A stretch of DNA of 64,000 nt from Lepeophtheirus salmonis (lineage: Eukaryota; Arthropoda; Copepoda; Siphonostomatoida; Caligidae), in NCBI RefSeq assembly GCF_016086655.4, contig NC_052138.2, positions 14,136,001 to 14,200,000 of the forward strand. Direction: 5' to 3'. Shown here one piece after another: positions 46,017 to 56,966 of this stretch; within the stretch, counting starts at the first letter, position 1; each line of letters begins with the position of its first letter. The notes beneath the pieces were generated by a model, which saw only the letters and a list, made by a program, of their open reading frames with translations, was not told where the DNA came from and did not search any database. The translations under genes were made by a program, and so were the position numbers.

Positions 46017-46218
46017 TTCCCAGCTCCCCTGATCTTAATCCTTTGGATTATTCCATCTAGGCAGAATTTCCTATAACAGGCCTCACGGATCTTTATGATA
46101 TTTGGAGTCCTCCCTCAAGGTCACATGGGTTGACTTATCAGAAAACTACATTCGTAAGGATTGTGCAGCCTTCAGGAAGAGGGTGGAGGCCGTCATTGAG
46201 GCTGTCTTCACGAATTAA
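46017..46218 (+). pseudogene. Tc1/mariner transposase C-terminal relic
   Basis: SPDLNPLDYSI followed by a stop (46022-46060) contains the third catalytic-region motif. After a frameshift comes KVTWVDLSENYIRKDC (46117-46165) and AFRKRVEAVIEAV, then a stop at 46216-46218. This is the last ~60 residues of a Tc1/mariner transposase with at least one shift. About 130 bp upstream (45885-45960) looks like unrelated lysine-rich DNA or a distant N-terminal piece; I do not join them. Confidence 0.75.
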
Positions 46219-46289
46219 ATTTTAATAAAGTTTGAAAAACAACGTTCAGTGTAAACTTAAATATGACGCATGGAGTATATGTCGACATT

Positions 46290-46378
46290 ATTACCGATCT
46301 AAACCGAATTAGCTTGGTCCAACATAAATTATAACAGTCTTAGACCGGTATATGACTCCAGACGGAAAGACAACACTA
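46290..46378. repeat. R2 end fragment
   Basis: 'ccgatctaaaccgaattagc', 'agtcttagaccggtatatga' and the terminus 'agacaacactag' are consistent with an R2 right end. Confidence 0.55.
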
Positions 46379-46639
46379 GTTACCCTCTCAACTTATTTAT
46401 TTACTCGTTTGCACTAAATTTGTAAGGATATCTTTCTTCACTCATTATTGCAATTCAATTCGAGCCCATCAAATCCGTGTTCAGAACACTATTTGTTTAC
46501 TACATAGTATTTATATAGAGGATACGTAAATAACTGAGAAAAAAAATATAGTAGATGTTTAATGAGGCGTGATTCTTGCTTAATACTTACTAAAGGGTGA
46601 CTCATTTATTGCGTCTCAATAGAAAAACAACTATAATAA

Positions 46640-46905
46640 ATACAACCGTAATAATAACCTTATCTTTGCTGACTGAATTCACTTTGATTATGGAACGTTT
46701 TGAAAGTTTACGCAGGGGTTGATGAGTTTTTCCCATAGACATTACAAAGCTGCTCAATTTTTGAGGATGTCGCGGTCGAGGCTTATCTTCCTGGTTTATC
46801 CTTGTTTGTGGGGGTTCCACCTTCAAGAAACAAAACGTCTGGATACATCTAACTTCTTTCCTGCTCCAGTCACACTAATTCCTGCCCGCCAACAGTACGT
46901 TCAGG
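46640..46905 (-). pseudogene. Probable Tc1-type transposase N-terminal relic
   Basis: The minus strand reads INQEDKPRPRHPQKLSSFV (46795-46735), close to the D-K-P-R-x-G-R-P-R-K-L-S linker of Tc1 transposases. It is followed by PLRKLSKRSIIKVNSVSK, comparable to the start of the second HTH. The preceding first HTH is not clear. The opposite-strand 63-codon frame is a shadow. Confidence 0.5.
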
Positions 46906-46954
46906 AGTAACTTACCTAGGACTCATTCCCAGGACCTTTTCAAAAGAAAGGAAA

Positions 46955-47345
46955 ATAAAAAAAGGCCCAAAATCAGTTGGTAGTCGTTGATCAATTCCTT
47001 CCAACTATGGGCGTAAAAATGTAACTAATTAAAGTTTAGAAGCCTGATTAGTAGGAATGGGACGATTAATTGGAATGGGGAATCGGTGAATCAGGTGTTT
47101 TTCCTGGAATCGGCATCGGGAAAATAATGTTTAATTTGGGATTCGGATTCTTATGTATTATTATTATTTATTACTTTTCTAAGTTATGAAAAAAAAAATT
47201 ATTAATTATGTCCGTTAATTTTTAGTAGGATCGCATCGGGATTTTTTTTTTTAGTCGTTCCATCACTACTGATCCGGAGAAAAGAAGTGGAAAAATTGAC
47301 AGCTGATAACAAAATACACTGTATATTTCTGTGTTAGTGAGTGTT
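46955..47345 (+). repeat. R4 copy split by an R3 MITE
   Basis: The left part 'aaaatcagttggtagtcgtt' and 'ttccttccaactatgggcgt' runs to 47051. The right part resumes 'ctgatccggagaaaagaagt' and 'ttgacagctgataacaaaat'. In other R4 copies the corresponding sequence ('cactgattaggaga') is continuous. Confidence 0.75.
47052..47268 (+). mobile_element. R3 hAT-type MITE inserted in R4
   Basis: Ends TAGGAATGGGACGATTAAT and, reversed, TAGTGATGGAACGACTAAA. Flanks ctgattag (47044-47051) and ctgatccg (47269-47276) agree at 6 of 8 positions, consistent with an aged 8-bp duplication. Internal 'cggcatcgggaaaataatgt' matches the R3 copy at 9936-10398. Confidence 0.8.
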
Positions 47346-47887
47346 TTATGATATAATCTATCTTAAATCGATTTTATAATTGTACTAAATATAGCTTGGA
47401 TATATAGTAGGACATTAGACCTGCATAGTCAGATAAATAATATGAAATAGATATAGGTATACATGTGTAAATATTCTTGACATTTCCTATCCAAGTAAGC
47501 ACATACACTGTAGGTATATGGTTATCATATTATTTACCTAATATTGGAACAGAAGCACACCTGCAACGAATATAACGTATATATATGAGGGTATGCAATT
47601 GGCTACATTTGTATAATTTAAATGTTGGAGTCACTTAATATGTCTGCATGTATCTAATTATTATATTCAAGGCGTTTTACATTTATGAGACGGAACACTC
47701 AAGTATATACCTATATTGAACATATTGATTATTAGAGATGGAAGCGATAATTCCTAACCGAAGGAGTTCAGAGATGGAAAACAATAACAGGGGGAGTTTT
47801 TTTCCGGCTTATTTAGATAAGTATATTATTCATATATGTAGTGTCTATATCCTCCTATGAGTGCCATTGTACATAAAGTAATATATA
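47346..47887. other. No gene seen
   Basis: AT-rich sequence, nothing recognised. Confidence 0.5.
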
Positions 47888-49008
47888 CAGGGTGTTCCAT
47901 TGACATCTGAACACTTACTAATTATATCATTAATTAAAGTTGAGGGATTGAAATTAATTCATATTTCTTTATACTAAAGCATAAACAATTAGTTACAAAA
48001 CTTAACAATCCTGATCTATTATTATATTTCATCAACAGCTTTTCTGAAAATTTGAGCACTTGTTTCTTATGACCAAAGAAAGCAGTACAAAAAATGATTA
48101 CTCCTTAATACAATGAAAGTTGATAGATATGGTTGTTAATTATGGTTTAGTATGTTACACTGTTGGTATGTTGATGGTGGTACCATGGTATATATACCTA
48201 GTAGATAAGAATCCATATTATTACATTTGAACGTCATGTATTCAAGGCCGATTAAATCAGAATAATGTAAGTACGATATCTTCACACAATGTATGAACAT
48301 TTAAAGTATGGATAAATGTGAGTAGATTATGAGAGTAAAGCAACAACCAAACACCTTGTGCCACACAATTATCGTATACATAATATATACAAAACATATT
48401 ATAGTCATGACTCGAATTACGATGCCGTATTTACTGTGTTCGGACGATTACGTGCAGGACAATTGCCCTTCGGACAAAGATCCTTTAGAAAATAGTAGCC
48501 TGTGGAAAAATGCCTGTAATTATGCTACATACAGAGGAAAAAATATCTATTTGATTCATTAACTGATTCGGTAAGTAGCCCACTGACAATGAAAAGAATT
48601 GTCTATAAATTTAATTGTAGGTTTATTTTAACAGAGAGACAGAGTTTGATATTAAAGTATTTAGGAGAAAATTAGGATGTTCATACACACTCTTCAATTT
48701 TTCATTTAAATGAACACCCAGCTTGGTCTTTTTGGCAGAGTTCTTCTTCATCTCCAAAGTTTGGGAATTGTTGACGCCGTAGAAAGGGATCCTGGAGATG
48801 CACAACTCCTTGGAGTAAGCGAATGGAAATTCGTCGATGATGTTCAAGTGTCATTTTCTCAACTTGTACGTAAGCTAGGGAACTTTTTTTTATTTTTTTA
48901 ATACTTATTGTTTATACTTTAATACATCGAAATATAAATTAATTTCAATCACTCAACCCTTATTAATTATTGAATTGTTAAGTGTTTAGATTTCAATCTA
49001 CTACCCCG
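47888..49008. mobile_element. Tc1/mariner-family element bounded by two inverted 5'-type ends
   Basis: The left end CAGGGTGTTCCATTGACATC (47888 on) and the right end reversed ('ggggtagtagattgaaatct') share ~110 bp of inverted similarity, including 'gggattgaaattaattcata' against 'gtgattgaaattaatttata'. TA flanks both sides (47886-47887, 49009-49010). The long match includes sub-terminal sequence that in the sibling element (16211-16895) occurs only on the 5' side, so both ends look like 5' ends. The 77-codon forward ORF inside (48329-48562) is unassigned. Confidence 0.7.
48665..48875 (-). pseudogene. Tc1/mariner transposase N-terminal relic
   Basis: The minus strand reads IIDEFPFAYSKELCISRIPF (48840-48785), then YGVNNSQTLEMKKNSAKKTK and LGVH (48785-48715). 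It lines up with the N-terminus of the 16318 relic: IYEFQFQHSKQLGVSRITVY and KFKTLETKKSSAK. Shared spacing of SK-x-L-x-x-S-R-I and the lysine-rich linker support a common HTH ancestor. It reads away from the right-hand inverted repeat, as a 5' end should. The forward frame over it is a shadow. Confidence 0.65.
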
Positions 49009-49052
49009 TATATAGACATACAATTAAACAAAGCTATATAGTTTCCTTCCAG

Positions 49053-49144
49053 AAGGAAAGGAAGTTAATACTTGGAATGAGGCTTTAAAGAAGTATCAAG
49101 TTCCAAAACAAGAAGTTGATATTTCTAATTTGAGTACAACATAG
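49053..49144 (+). other. Possible terminal coding exon of an unknown gene
   Basis: A pyrimidine-rich tract ending 'tagtttccttccag' (49039-49052) is followed by an open frame reading GKEVNTWNEALKKYQVPKQE and then VDISNLSTT with a TAG at 49142-49144. The composition is protein-like. The acceptor, short open frame and stop would fit a last exon. I found no upstream exon that joins convincingly, and I do not recognise the product. It starts about 45 bp from a transposon end. Low confidence. Confidence 0.25.
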
Positions 49145-49896
49145 ATCATGTGTAAATGTGAGACTTTCCTGTTAGACCACTATGATGAAATCATTGATGC
49201 GGAACACTGAACAAAAACTTAAATATTATGTATGTATACAGGAGTATTAAACACACATGCATAGATGGATCGATCATAACATGACTTTGTTTTATAACTA
49301 TAATCATATACCACATAGCAGTCTTCTTTGAATCTCTCAACCTTTACTTTGTAAAAACAAAGGGGGGAAATCAAAATTGACTAGTAGTTGTCCTATTATG
49401 TACGACGTCATTATTTGACAAAATTCATTCTGTATTATATATTTTATCCTTCTTTATCATCCAAGTCCACTATGTCAACGATCCAAAAACTGTGTCAAAA
49501 AGAAAACTACGTGGTCATTATTTGTACAAAGTAGTGATATTTTATTTGTCCGCTAAAGGTATACTATGCAGTCTCTATGAATTCAGTTTTAGAATTGATT
49601 TAACATGGAAAATTCTGGAAAGGGAAGAAAAAATTGTGTACGTTATAAAGATAAACAATAAAGTAAAATCATTTTTAGTATATTATAAATTACATCTTGC
49701 ATGGAAAAAGATTGCACATAGCCAAAGAACCTTCTCACTTGGTTTATAGCTTTTGTCTAGCCTAGAGCTGAAATATCAACAGTTGACAAAAATTTGAATT
49801 TGCTCCATGTCGAGTCCACACTGCGGTATCTCCAAAACTTTTTACAAACTCCCGTAAACATTTTTCAGCTGTTGTATAATCTACTTTTCATCCTAA
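49145..49896. other. No supported gene
   Basis: AT-rich. An 85-codon forward frame (49492-49749), rich in aromatic and lysine residues, has no motif. Confidence 0.45.
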
Positions 49897-49965
49897 AGGG
49901 GCGCTTGCAGAGTGGAGAGGCTAAGGGTTATTAGCCTACATTCCCTCAAAAAATGTATATCGAAC
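49897..49965 (+). repeat. R1 end fragment
   Basis: 'taaaggggcgcttgcagagt' and 'gttattagcctacattccct' form an R1 edge without body. Confidence 0.5.
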
Positions 49966-49974
49966 ATAGTATTT

Positions 49975-50195
49975 CTATTTATCTTAATTAGTGTTTGGAG
50001 CAATATCTACATGAACAGTTGTAAAGCATGGTTATTCCACACAACATTATCATTACAGAAATAAGGCACAAAAACAGTTGGTAGTTAGCTCAATCTTCAC
50101 GGCTATGAAACAATTGTTAAGTGATTGTTGAGAATTATTCACAGTTTATAATTCAACCAATCAACATTCGCAACACTGGTTAGGAGAAAAGAATT
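49975..50195. repeat. R4 pieces in inverted arrangement
   Basis: 'tcttaattagtgtttggagc' (reverse R4) is followed by forward R4 text: 'aaaacagttggtagttagct', 'gttgagaattattcacagtt', 'ttcaaccaatcaacattcgc' and 'aacactggttaggagaaaag'. The two partial copies face each other. Confidence 0.6.
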
Positions 50196-50383
50196 TAACA
50201 TTATATTAGGATCTGATATCTAAATTATGAGAGCAAAGTTTGTCTCTTTGTTTGAGGACTCCTTTTTAAGAACAGCCGTGTGTAACTATTGCTCATGAAA
50301 AACGGACAGTAACACTGAAGATTTCTTGGAGAGTTATCTTCTATATTATTAAAACAAATTTAAATTATTAAAAACAGGGGCGT

Positions 50384-50575
50384 CCGCAGAATGGTATATA
50401 TTTTGTTGGGAGTGGAGGGGTCTTTGGTTTTAGGATTTTTTTCTAAAAAATTTCAAAAATTCAAATTTATCCTCTTCAGCATAATTTGGTCGAATGACTT
50501 TGCAAAAATTCATTGATTTTGGAGGGAGGGAGCTACAGCCCCTCAAACCTCCCACCCTGCAAACGCTCCTTGTTT
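50384..50575 (+). repeat. R1 copy, short
   Basis: 'acaggggcgtccgcagaatg' at the left and 'accctgcaaacgctcctt' at the right: both inverted ends are present around a body of only ~190 bp, an internally deleted R1. Confidence 0.75.
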
Positions 50576-51720
50576 GCCTGATTTTTCTGAGGAAAACTCA
50601 TTTGAAACCGAGCGTGTGAAACTATAGCTCAGTGCCTCATATTAAAAAAAATAAAAAATAGAACATACATTTATAGTTGTAAATCCTAAGCATTTTTTAG
50701 ATTGCAATTTTTTTTTGTTGTTGGTCAACCTCTACGATGCTTTATTTTTTATTTTCTCGAGTTATTATCACTACTCTTCCATTCTTGAGGAGAGAACATC
50801 CAAGTTTTGAGTAACTACGTGAGAGTATGGTCATGACAAACTGAGAGTAATTATAGTGATTTGTTGGGGGATATATAATGCAAATCGATATTCTTAAAAC
50901 AACGTTTGTCTCTTCGTTGACACTCAATAAATCTTGTCACTACAGATAGTTGTTTAGTAAAACATACTTTTAGAGAGATTTATTTTTATTTGGTGGTCCT
51001 ATTTTGAGATCCAAATATCCTTAATCTTAATGAAAAAATAGTTTTTATTTTACTCATATTTGGTCGTTCAGGCCCTCAAGATACCTACGTCTTCTAGAAA
51101 GTTATATTATTTAAAAAGTCGTGTTTTTTTTTTCAAATAATTATTATTTAATTAAAATGAAATACCTAAATATTTCAAGAATTTCATTTTCATTAAAAGT
51201 TGACACTTTGTACTTTTTTGCGGTTTTCAATTTTACTTTGTTAAACTATTATTCTATGTATATAATATGTAAACGACAAATTCTTTGTCTTTCATTTTCA
51301 TTAACTAAGAGTATGCCCATTTATATTTTTTTATTATTATTTGTATTTTAAACGACAACAACTTAAAATGGAATTATAAGAAGAAAAAATATATTGTCGT
51401 TTATTTTAATGACTTCTTTCATTATTATAAATGTATTTTTAAATGTGTGTGCTTTTGATATATGTAGGGCGTAGGTATCATTATGTTGCTCTACAACAAG
51501 AACCGTTCTCATTTTTTTTTAGATGAGAAACGTGTCTCAATTTGTTATTTTTGTAAATGATGCCCATTCAGACAACTTCTGCGCAATAAACTATCATAAA
51601 TTAGAGCCCTAATTTATCCATAGAAATTAGAGGTGGGTTTGAGGTATTTTTTCGAACCGGATAGACATGGCGAATTAAATTTAGAACTGGAATAGAATTG
51701 GATGTTATAATAGAACATAT
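50576..51720. other. No gene seen
   Basis: AT-rich. A hydrophobic 76-codon frame at 51121-51351 runs through low-complexity sequence. 51640-51715 has weak R2-like text ('ttcgaaccggatagacatgg'). Confidence 0.45.
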
Positions 51721-52048
51721 TCAGGGGCGTCTACAAGATTATATTTTGGGTGGGGCTAGGTTTTTGGAATTTTTTTGAAAAAAAATCCAAAACTTAATTT
51801 TATTTTTTTTAAATCCATAGCCATTCACAGAAAATTCACTTATGTAAATAAAAGATAAATATTGAATTTTTGAAATAAAATTTCAAAAATCCATAGACAT
51901 TCACAGAAAATTTAATTTTTGGGAAAAAAATTCAAATATTAAATTTTTTGGCCTGCTGCATAATTTTCCAAATGACGAAAAAAAAGTTCTAGTAAAAATT
52001 CCTTAATTTGGGAGAGGGGCATATGCTCCTCCAGCCCACACCCTGCAG
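51721..52048 (+). repeat. R1 copy
   Basis: 'tcaggggcgtctacaagatt' starts the copy; 'ggcatatgctcctccagccc' and 'acaccctgcag' end it, abutting a transposase relic. The 97-codon reverse frame spans this junction and is spurious. Confidence 0.75.
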
Positions 52049-52053
52049 AATCC

Positions 52054-52230
52054 GATAGTTTTTTATGTGATGGGAAGATCGAACTACAAACTAACCAGAC
52101 ACTCTTCAACACCAAAGACGAACTTATCAGTCGAATTAAGAAGGATTTTCTGGTTTTGCTAAAGGACCAAGTGGCAAAGGCCATTTTGCGCTTTCGGCCT
52201 GGTATAGAAACTGTGATTGAGACTGGAGGC
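52054..52230 (+). pseudogene. Tc1/mariner transposase C-terminal relic
   Basis: An uninterrupted frame reads LQTNQTLFNTKDELISRIKK, DFLVLLKDQVAKAILRFRPG and IETVIETGGNFIK. The order N-Q-T-x-x-N-T-K-D-E-L-I-x-R-I-K, then L-x-K-D-Q-V-x-K-A-x-x-R-F-R, then I-E-x-V-I-E-x-G-G-x-F-I is the C-terminal arm of a Tc1/mariner transposase. It lacks in-frame stops but has lost everything upstream, where R1 abuts. The natural terminal stop is not at the expected place, since the frame stays open to about 52287. Confidence 0.85.
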
Positions 52231-52289
52231 AATTTTATTAAATTACAATTTATTAAGCTTTCAATGTTTGGCTTTATTTTTTTAATCTG

Positions 52290-53635
52290 ATAACTATTTG
52301 GAGAGAAAAATACGCTTGAAAAAAAATCATTTTCACAGCAAAGATAGCTTGCACACTCTGCATAGGCATTTAAGGATACATTTTAGATAGACAGTAAGAG
52401 TTAAGTTCTTTTATTGGAAGGTCCAGTTTTGACATCCAATAGTTCACTATTTTCCTTAATGTTAATGGAAAAAAAAGGATTTTATTGTTATGAAGCTTGG
52501 ATGTTTAGGCTCCTAAAATGGCCGTCATCTACAATGCCGACGTTACATGGAAGCATTCTATACCCGTGTTTCATTATTGTGCCTTAATACAAAACTTACA
52601 AAAGTAAAGAATAATCCACTAATACAACTATGTTACAGATTAGTACTTTTATAACTCAAGAAAAGCTATGAAAACATGATAACTTTAACTATCTACTTGA
52701 AATAAATCTGAGGTCTCAAACTGGACACAATGAAAAAGTTAAAGGATTTGGACTTATGAGCAAAGAATTGATACTTGACTTGGACTTGCAGTATAAGGAC
52801 TCTGTTCTACCTTAGAATAATGGCATCACAAAATATTATAAACTACAGTATTCGTAAATTCAGCTATCACTTGTAATAACATAACTACTCACACAACAAG
52901 AGAAATCCGTATAATTATAAAATATCTTCTTTATTAATTGTTTGGAAAGTACTTTTTGATAAGTGATGTGTCAACAAAAAATGTCTTTCATCAAGCTGTG
53001 ACTCTCGAACTTGTGATGATAAGAAAACGGGTAGAACTGAAGGAGGAATTGAATGAGTACATATGTTGTACAATGTTAAATGTACAATCAATATATTAAT
53101 ATGAATGAAATAAGATAAATAAACATGGATTTGCTCCTTTTTTCTGTTTGTATTACTGGGAATGAATATCATTCCCATATTTGGATTCCCCCTCCAACTC
53201 TCCACACACATAAAAAACCAAATGTTTAAGGTAAATAAAACCAACGAGGGAGTAACAACAAGATATTAAATCAAACAACAATATTGCATTTCCGTCATTA
53301 TTCATGTGTGAATAATTGTTTATGTTTATGCTTCACAGAGTGACTTTACGATCTATTAAATCCTACTCATAAGGAGAGCATTAGCCAACAGACAGAGAAA
53401 ACAAAATAAGAAGAGAAGATTCAGCAATGAAATATGGGAGAAAGGCTGCTGCACTGATATAGGGGCAAGAAAAGAATAAATATGAGGTAAAAAGATGATA
53501 TTTAAATACGAAATGAAGTATAAAATGCCAGAATATAATTATTTAAACTTAATTTTTACATTTTAAGGCCTCTTAATCACCCTTTCTATCAAATAACTCT
53601 CTTTTTTAAGGTGTTCATTGTATAGGTCACTTAGA
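52290..53635. other. No supported gene; R9-like fragment
   Basis: AT-rich. 52700-52805 carries R9 words ('gaggtctcaaactggacaca', 'ttgacttggacttgcag'). A 109-codon reverse frame (52915-53244) has no recognisable domain. Confidence 0.4.
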
Positions 53636-54095
53636 AAGGGCATCTGCAAGGGGTTGGCTAAAGGGGCTAAAACCTCCCCCCTCCCAATATCCAAACATCC
53701 AAAAAAGTTAATTCTCTGTGAATAACTATGGATTTTTGAGTTTTTTTCCCTAAAATTTAATTTTTTAAACACCTGTGGATTTTGAAACTTTAAAAATTAT
53801 TTTTTTTTGTAAATAAATATGAATCTTTGAAACTTTTCTCTAAAAATTTGATTTTTTGTCAATAACTATGGAATTCTGAAATTTTTTTGAAAAAATTTAA
53901 TATTTGGAAATTTTTTTCCAAAAAAATAATTTTGTGTAAACAGCTGTAGATTTTTGAAATTTTTTTTTCAAAAAATTTCCAATTTTTGTGATAAGCTATG
54001 GATTTTTTAATTAAATTTCTGAATTTAAAAGAAAAAATCCAAAAATCAAGCTCCCCCCCCCAAAAAAAAATATATATATCTTACTGCAGGCAGAC
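53636..54095 (-). repeat. R1 copy
   Basis: 'agggcatctgcaaggggttg' and 'ctaaaacctcccccctccca' at one side, 'caagctcccccccccaaaaa' and 'cttactgcaggc' at the other. The body contains many 'aactatggatttttgagttt'-type words. Confidence 0.75.
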
Positions 54096-54956
54096 TGCTT
54101 ATTTTTTTGTCATTATCACACAATAGACTCAATTTATAATTGAACATAATGGATCACGACGAGATGAGTACTCAGCCCATGCTTCTGTAATTTTGGGGAG
54201 AATTCTTTTATCCCTATTTCCAACAAACTGACCAACTTTTTTACATTTTAAATATGCACTTAAACCTAGAGTCAAGCAGGTAATCGCATTTTTTCAAGTA
54301 CTTGCGTAGTGAAGGCGTCATTAATATATGACGCCATTTTTCAGACCACCCCAGTTATATGTATATTGGTAAAAGCATTCTTATAGAGATGTAACGAGTC
54401 CTAACTTTGTATTAATCAATCTTGGAAGGTGTTTTTGCTTTGCAGAAATTTTGAGTTTCGGATCCGGATCTTCTTTTTGGTAAATACCTTACAATAATAT
54501 CTCGTTTTTATTTGTAGACAGTGAAAATCATGACTGGGGTTGTAAATTCTAAGCATTTTCTAGTTTGTAATATTTTTTATAGTTGTCAATCTGTCCTTTC
54601 TGAGCTACTCTTTTCACAAACACCATGTCATTTTTACGTGCCGAAAGTGGATAAAATTTACAACTATAATCACATCAATATCTAGTGGCCTCAACTACTT
54701 ATTTATTGCATTCGAAAGAGTAGTATAAAAAATATGGCAATTCATTTATTAACTTTTGAAAAAAAAAAAAAATAGCCGCCTTGTAGTAGACATAAAAATA
54801 TGGCTTAATAGTAGGGGCCATAAACAGTCTTTTATTATACACTACGTATATATATTTTTTACTAATTGTATCTTTAAAAATTTGAAATTATGTCAGCATC
54901 ACTTAACTCCACATGAATTTAAAGACCCAAACTGTCACAGAAAATACAGTTATACC
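54096..54956. other. No gene seen
   Basis: AT-rich sequence. ORFs at 54756-55176 run into the adjacent R1 copy. Confidence 0.5.
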
Positions 54957-55145
54957 AGGGTATCCACAGGATTATATATCTTTTTTGGTGCCTTTGTTTT
55001 TGAAAAAAATACAGCTATTCACAAAAATCAATTGTGAATGTAATTTTTTTTTTCTAAAATCTACAGCTGTTCACATAAAATTAACTTCAAATGTTAATTT
55101 TTTTTGTAAAAAGCAAAAATTCTTTAATTTTGGGGGATTTTTTTT
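54957..55145 (+). repeat. R1 copy, degenerate
   Basis: 'cagggtatccacaggattat' start, then a shortened R1 body ending 'aaaattctttaattttgggg'. Confidence 0.6.
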
Positions 55146-55198
55146 TCATTACTTAGAAATGAAAAAAATTAGGTAACCATTAATAAATAATAATAGAT

Positions 55199-55265
55199 CA
55201 GAGTCGGAATAGCAAATTAAACATTATTTTCCCGCTCCTGATTCCGATTAATCGTCCCATCACTA
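55199..55265 (+). repeat. R3 right-end fragment
   Basis: 'gagtcggaatagcaaattaa', 'cattattttcccgctcctga' and 'attaatcgtcccatcacta' form the right end of R3. As in the 9936-10398 copy, an R1 lies just 5' of it, raising the possibility of a shared composite ancestor. Confidence 0.75.
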
Positions 55266-55599
55266 ATTTTTAATATGACGCACTGAGTTATAGCTACACA
55301 ATCTCGTGGATACAAACTTTGCTTTATGAATAAAGAAGATAGCATTGATATCAGAGCATTCAAGCGTAGGTTTATAGAGTGAAGCCAAATAGTTGGTCTG
55401 GTAGTTTTATTTTTATTTTAAATATCATACAATGAGGTTAATGGATTCAAAAGTAATTAAGAGTGAGAGGAATGGAAGCAAGGAAAGAAAGCGATTTTGT
55501 GGCTCTGATCTTTTAATTGTTTTTTAATTATATGTTATTTATCAAATTATTATTTTGAGAGATATGGAATGAACAATATCTTGTACTTTGATTTCGTAT
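55266..55599. other. No gene seen
   Basis: AT-rich sequence, nothing recognised. Confidence 0.5.
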
Positions 55600-55960
55600 G
55601 TGTACATAGGGTGCAACAGCGAATCTTTCTATTTCCAAAAGACAATAAAGCAATTTTTATTTTTGTTTCATAATGATAGTACACATTTAAAGTTTTGTTT
55701 TAAACAGCTTTGAAAGTCATATCAGATAGATGACATCCCCCATGGTATAGGGTCAGAGGCATATTTTTGCACAGAACGTCATGGGGATCGCAAAGTTGAA
55801 GCTCATACTGTTTCTACGTTCTCAAGTGATCTAATTGACTGAGATATTCCAGTTCTTCGTCGAGTCGTACTCCTGGTTTGCCTGAACGTAGTGATCCATG
55901 TAACAATTGATTTCGGGTCCTGAACAGTTTCTCTTTGGGTTACATTTTAATGATTTCGAA
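55600..55960 (-). pseudogene. Possible Tc1-like transposase 3' end
   Basis: The minus strand reads HGGCHLSDMTFKAV (55745-55700), similar to the G-G-x-H-L-x-D-x-x-F-K terminus of one arthropod Tc1-like lineage. It is followed by an A-rich tail and a TIR-like 'gattcgctgttgcaccctat' (reversed, 55607-55626). Sequence further upstream on that strand is not convincingly coding. Low confidence. Confidence 0.4.
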
Positions 55961-56184
55961 CGCTACCCTGGGTTACAATCCACTAAAGAAGGGATATACG
56001 TAAAGATAAAACTTGGTTTACCGATTGGAAAAGGAAAAACGGTTCATGCGTCTGCTCTTTCTTCTTTATTGTGTAATAAGTTGTGATTGTTATAAAATCT
56101 CCCCCTGAAAGAATAATTCTTGCTATCTTTGGTGTAAATTGACTTAAAAATGCATAATAATATAAATATATATGAATTTAAATA

Positions 56185-56966
56185 CGCTGGCAAGAAAAGT
56201 TTCAAAAAAAAATGGAATTTCACTTATCTTTCTAAGTACCTATGACTTGATCATCATTTAGCACAGTAATTAGGCTATTAAAATGAAGACAAATCAAGGT
56301 TCAATATGGGTACGAACATTTATTCGTAAAAAAATTAAAGAATTTTTGTTTAAATTTTAGCTTAACCCAAGAAATTCTCCCTTCGTCGCTATAACTGCTT
56401 TACAGACTTGGGCGTTCTTTCTGTTAGTTTTTCATGATAGGTAGGTGTGATATCCTTCAAAACATTATTCAAAATGCTCAACTGACTTGTGGGCACTTTT
56501 CCCGAACTTTTCTGTTAAGGTGTTCCCACAATAGCTGTATTGGGTTAAAATAAGAAGATTGAGCTGGCCATTGCATAATAGATATGATGTGAGATACTTT
56601 TTTTTTTTTTTCAATAAATTTTTGCAAAGCTTTGATTTATGTTTTAGGTCGTTGTTTTATTGAAAAAAACATCCTCCAATTAATCTCTGTCCAGAAGGAA
56701 TAGCTTGCGTCTTCAGGATAGAATGATAACCATTCTGAAGGAATTAACTATCAATCTCTTATACTTGCCAGAGAGAAACATTACATAAGAAATGAAGCCT
56801 GGCAAAAACAGCTGAATTTTTAAAGACAAATAATTGAAAAAATATTTTATGGATGTATTTTTTTGTAATAATTTTCATGGTGTTACATTAAAAAATATTC
56901 ATAAAATCATAAGCATTGATGAAAATGACGAAAAAGTATTTTTTTCGAAACTTTTTCTTGTCAGTG
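56185..56966 (-). mobile_element. Tc1 element, internally deleted (782 bp)
   Basis: Inverted ends: 'cgctggcaagaaaagtttca' at the left and, reversed, CACTGACAAGAAAAAGTTTC at the right. Both are preceded by TA (56183-56184 and 56967-56968). The consensus CACTGACAAGAAAA-type end is typical of Tc1 transposons. It lies inside R5, so it is younger than that repeat. Confidence 0.88.
56300..56860 (-). pseudogene. Tc1 transposase relic, C-terminal half
   Basis: The minus strand reads FISYVMFLSGKYKRLIVNSF (~56795-56735), LFLLDRDWLEDVFF-like text with a stop (~56705-56660), then SIMQWPAQSSYFNPIQLLWE (~56585-56525) and AQVCKAVIATKGEF (~56415-56375). DxxPIE/NPIQLLWE is the DD34E third-acidic-residue region of Tc1, with the catalytic glutamate position reading glutamine (NPIQ). 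FFNKTT precedes, where QDN is expected. The N-terminal DNA-binding domain and first catalytic aspartate are deleted. Several stops are present. Confidence 0.85.

Noticed and set aside
52915..53244. 109-codon reverse ORF
   Set aside because: No motif, no repeat or splice evidence; chance length is plausible in 64 kb.
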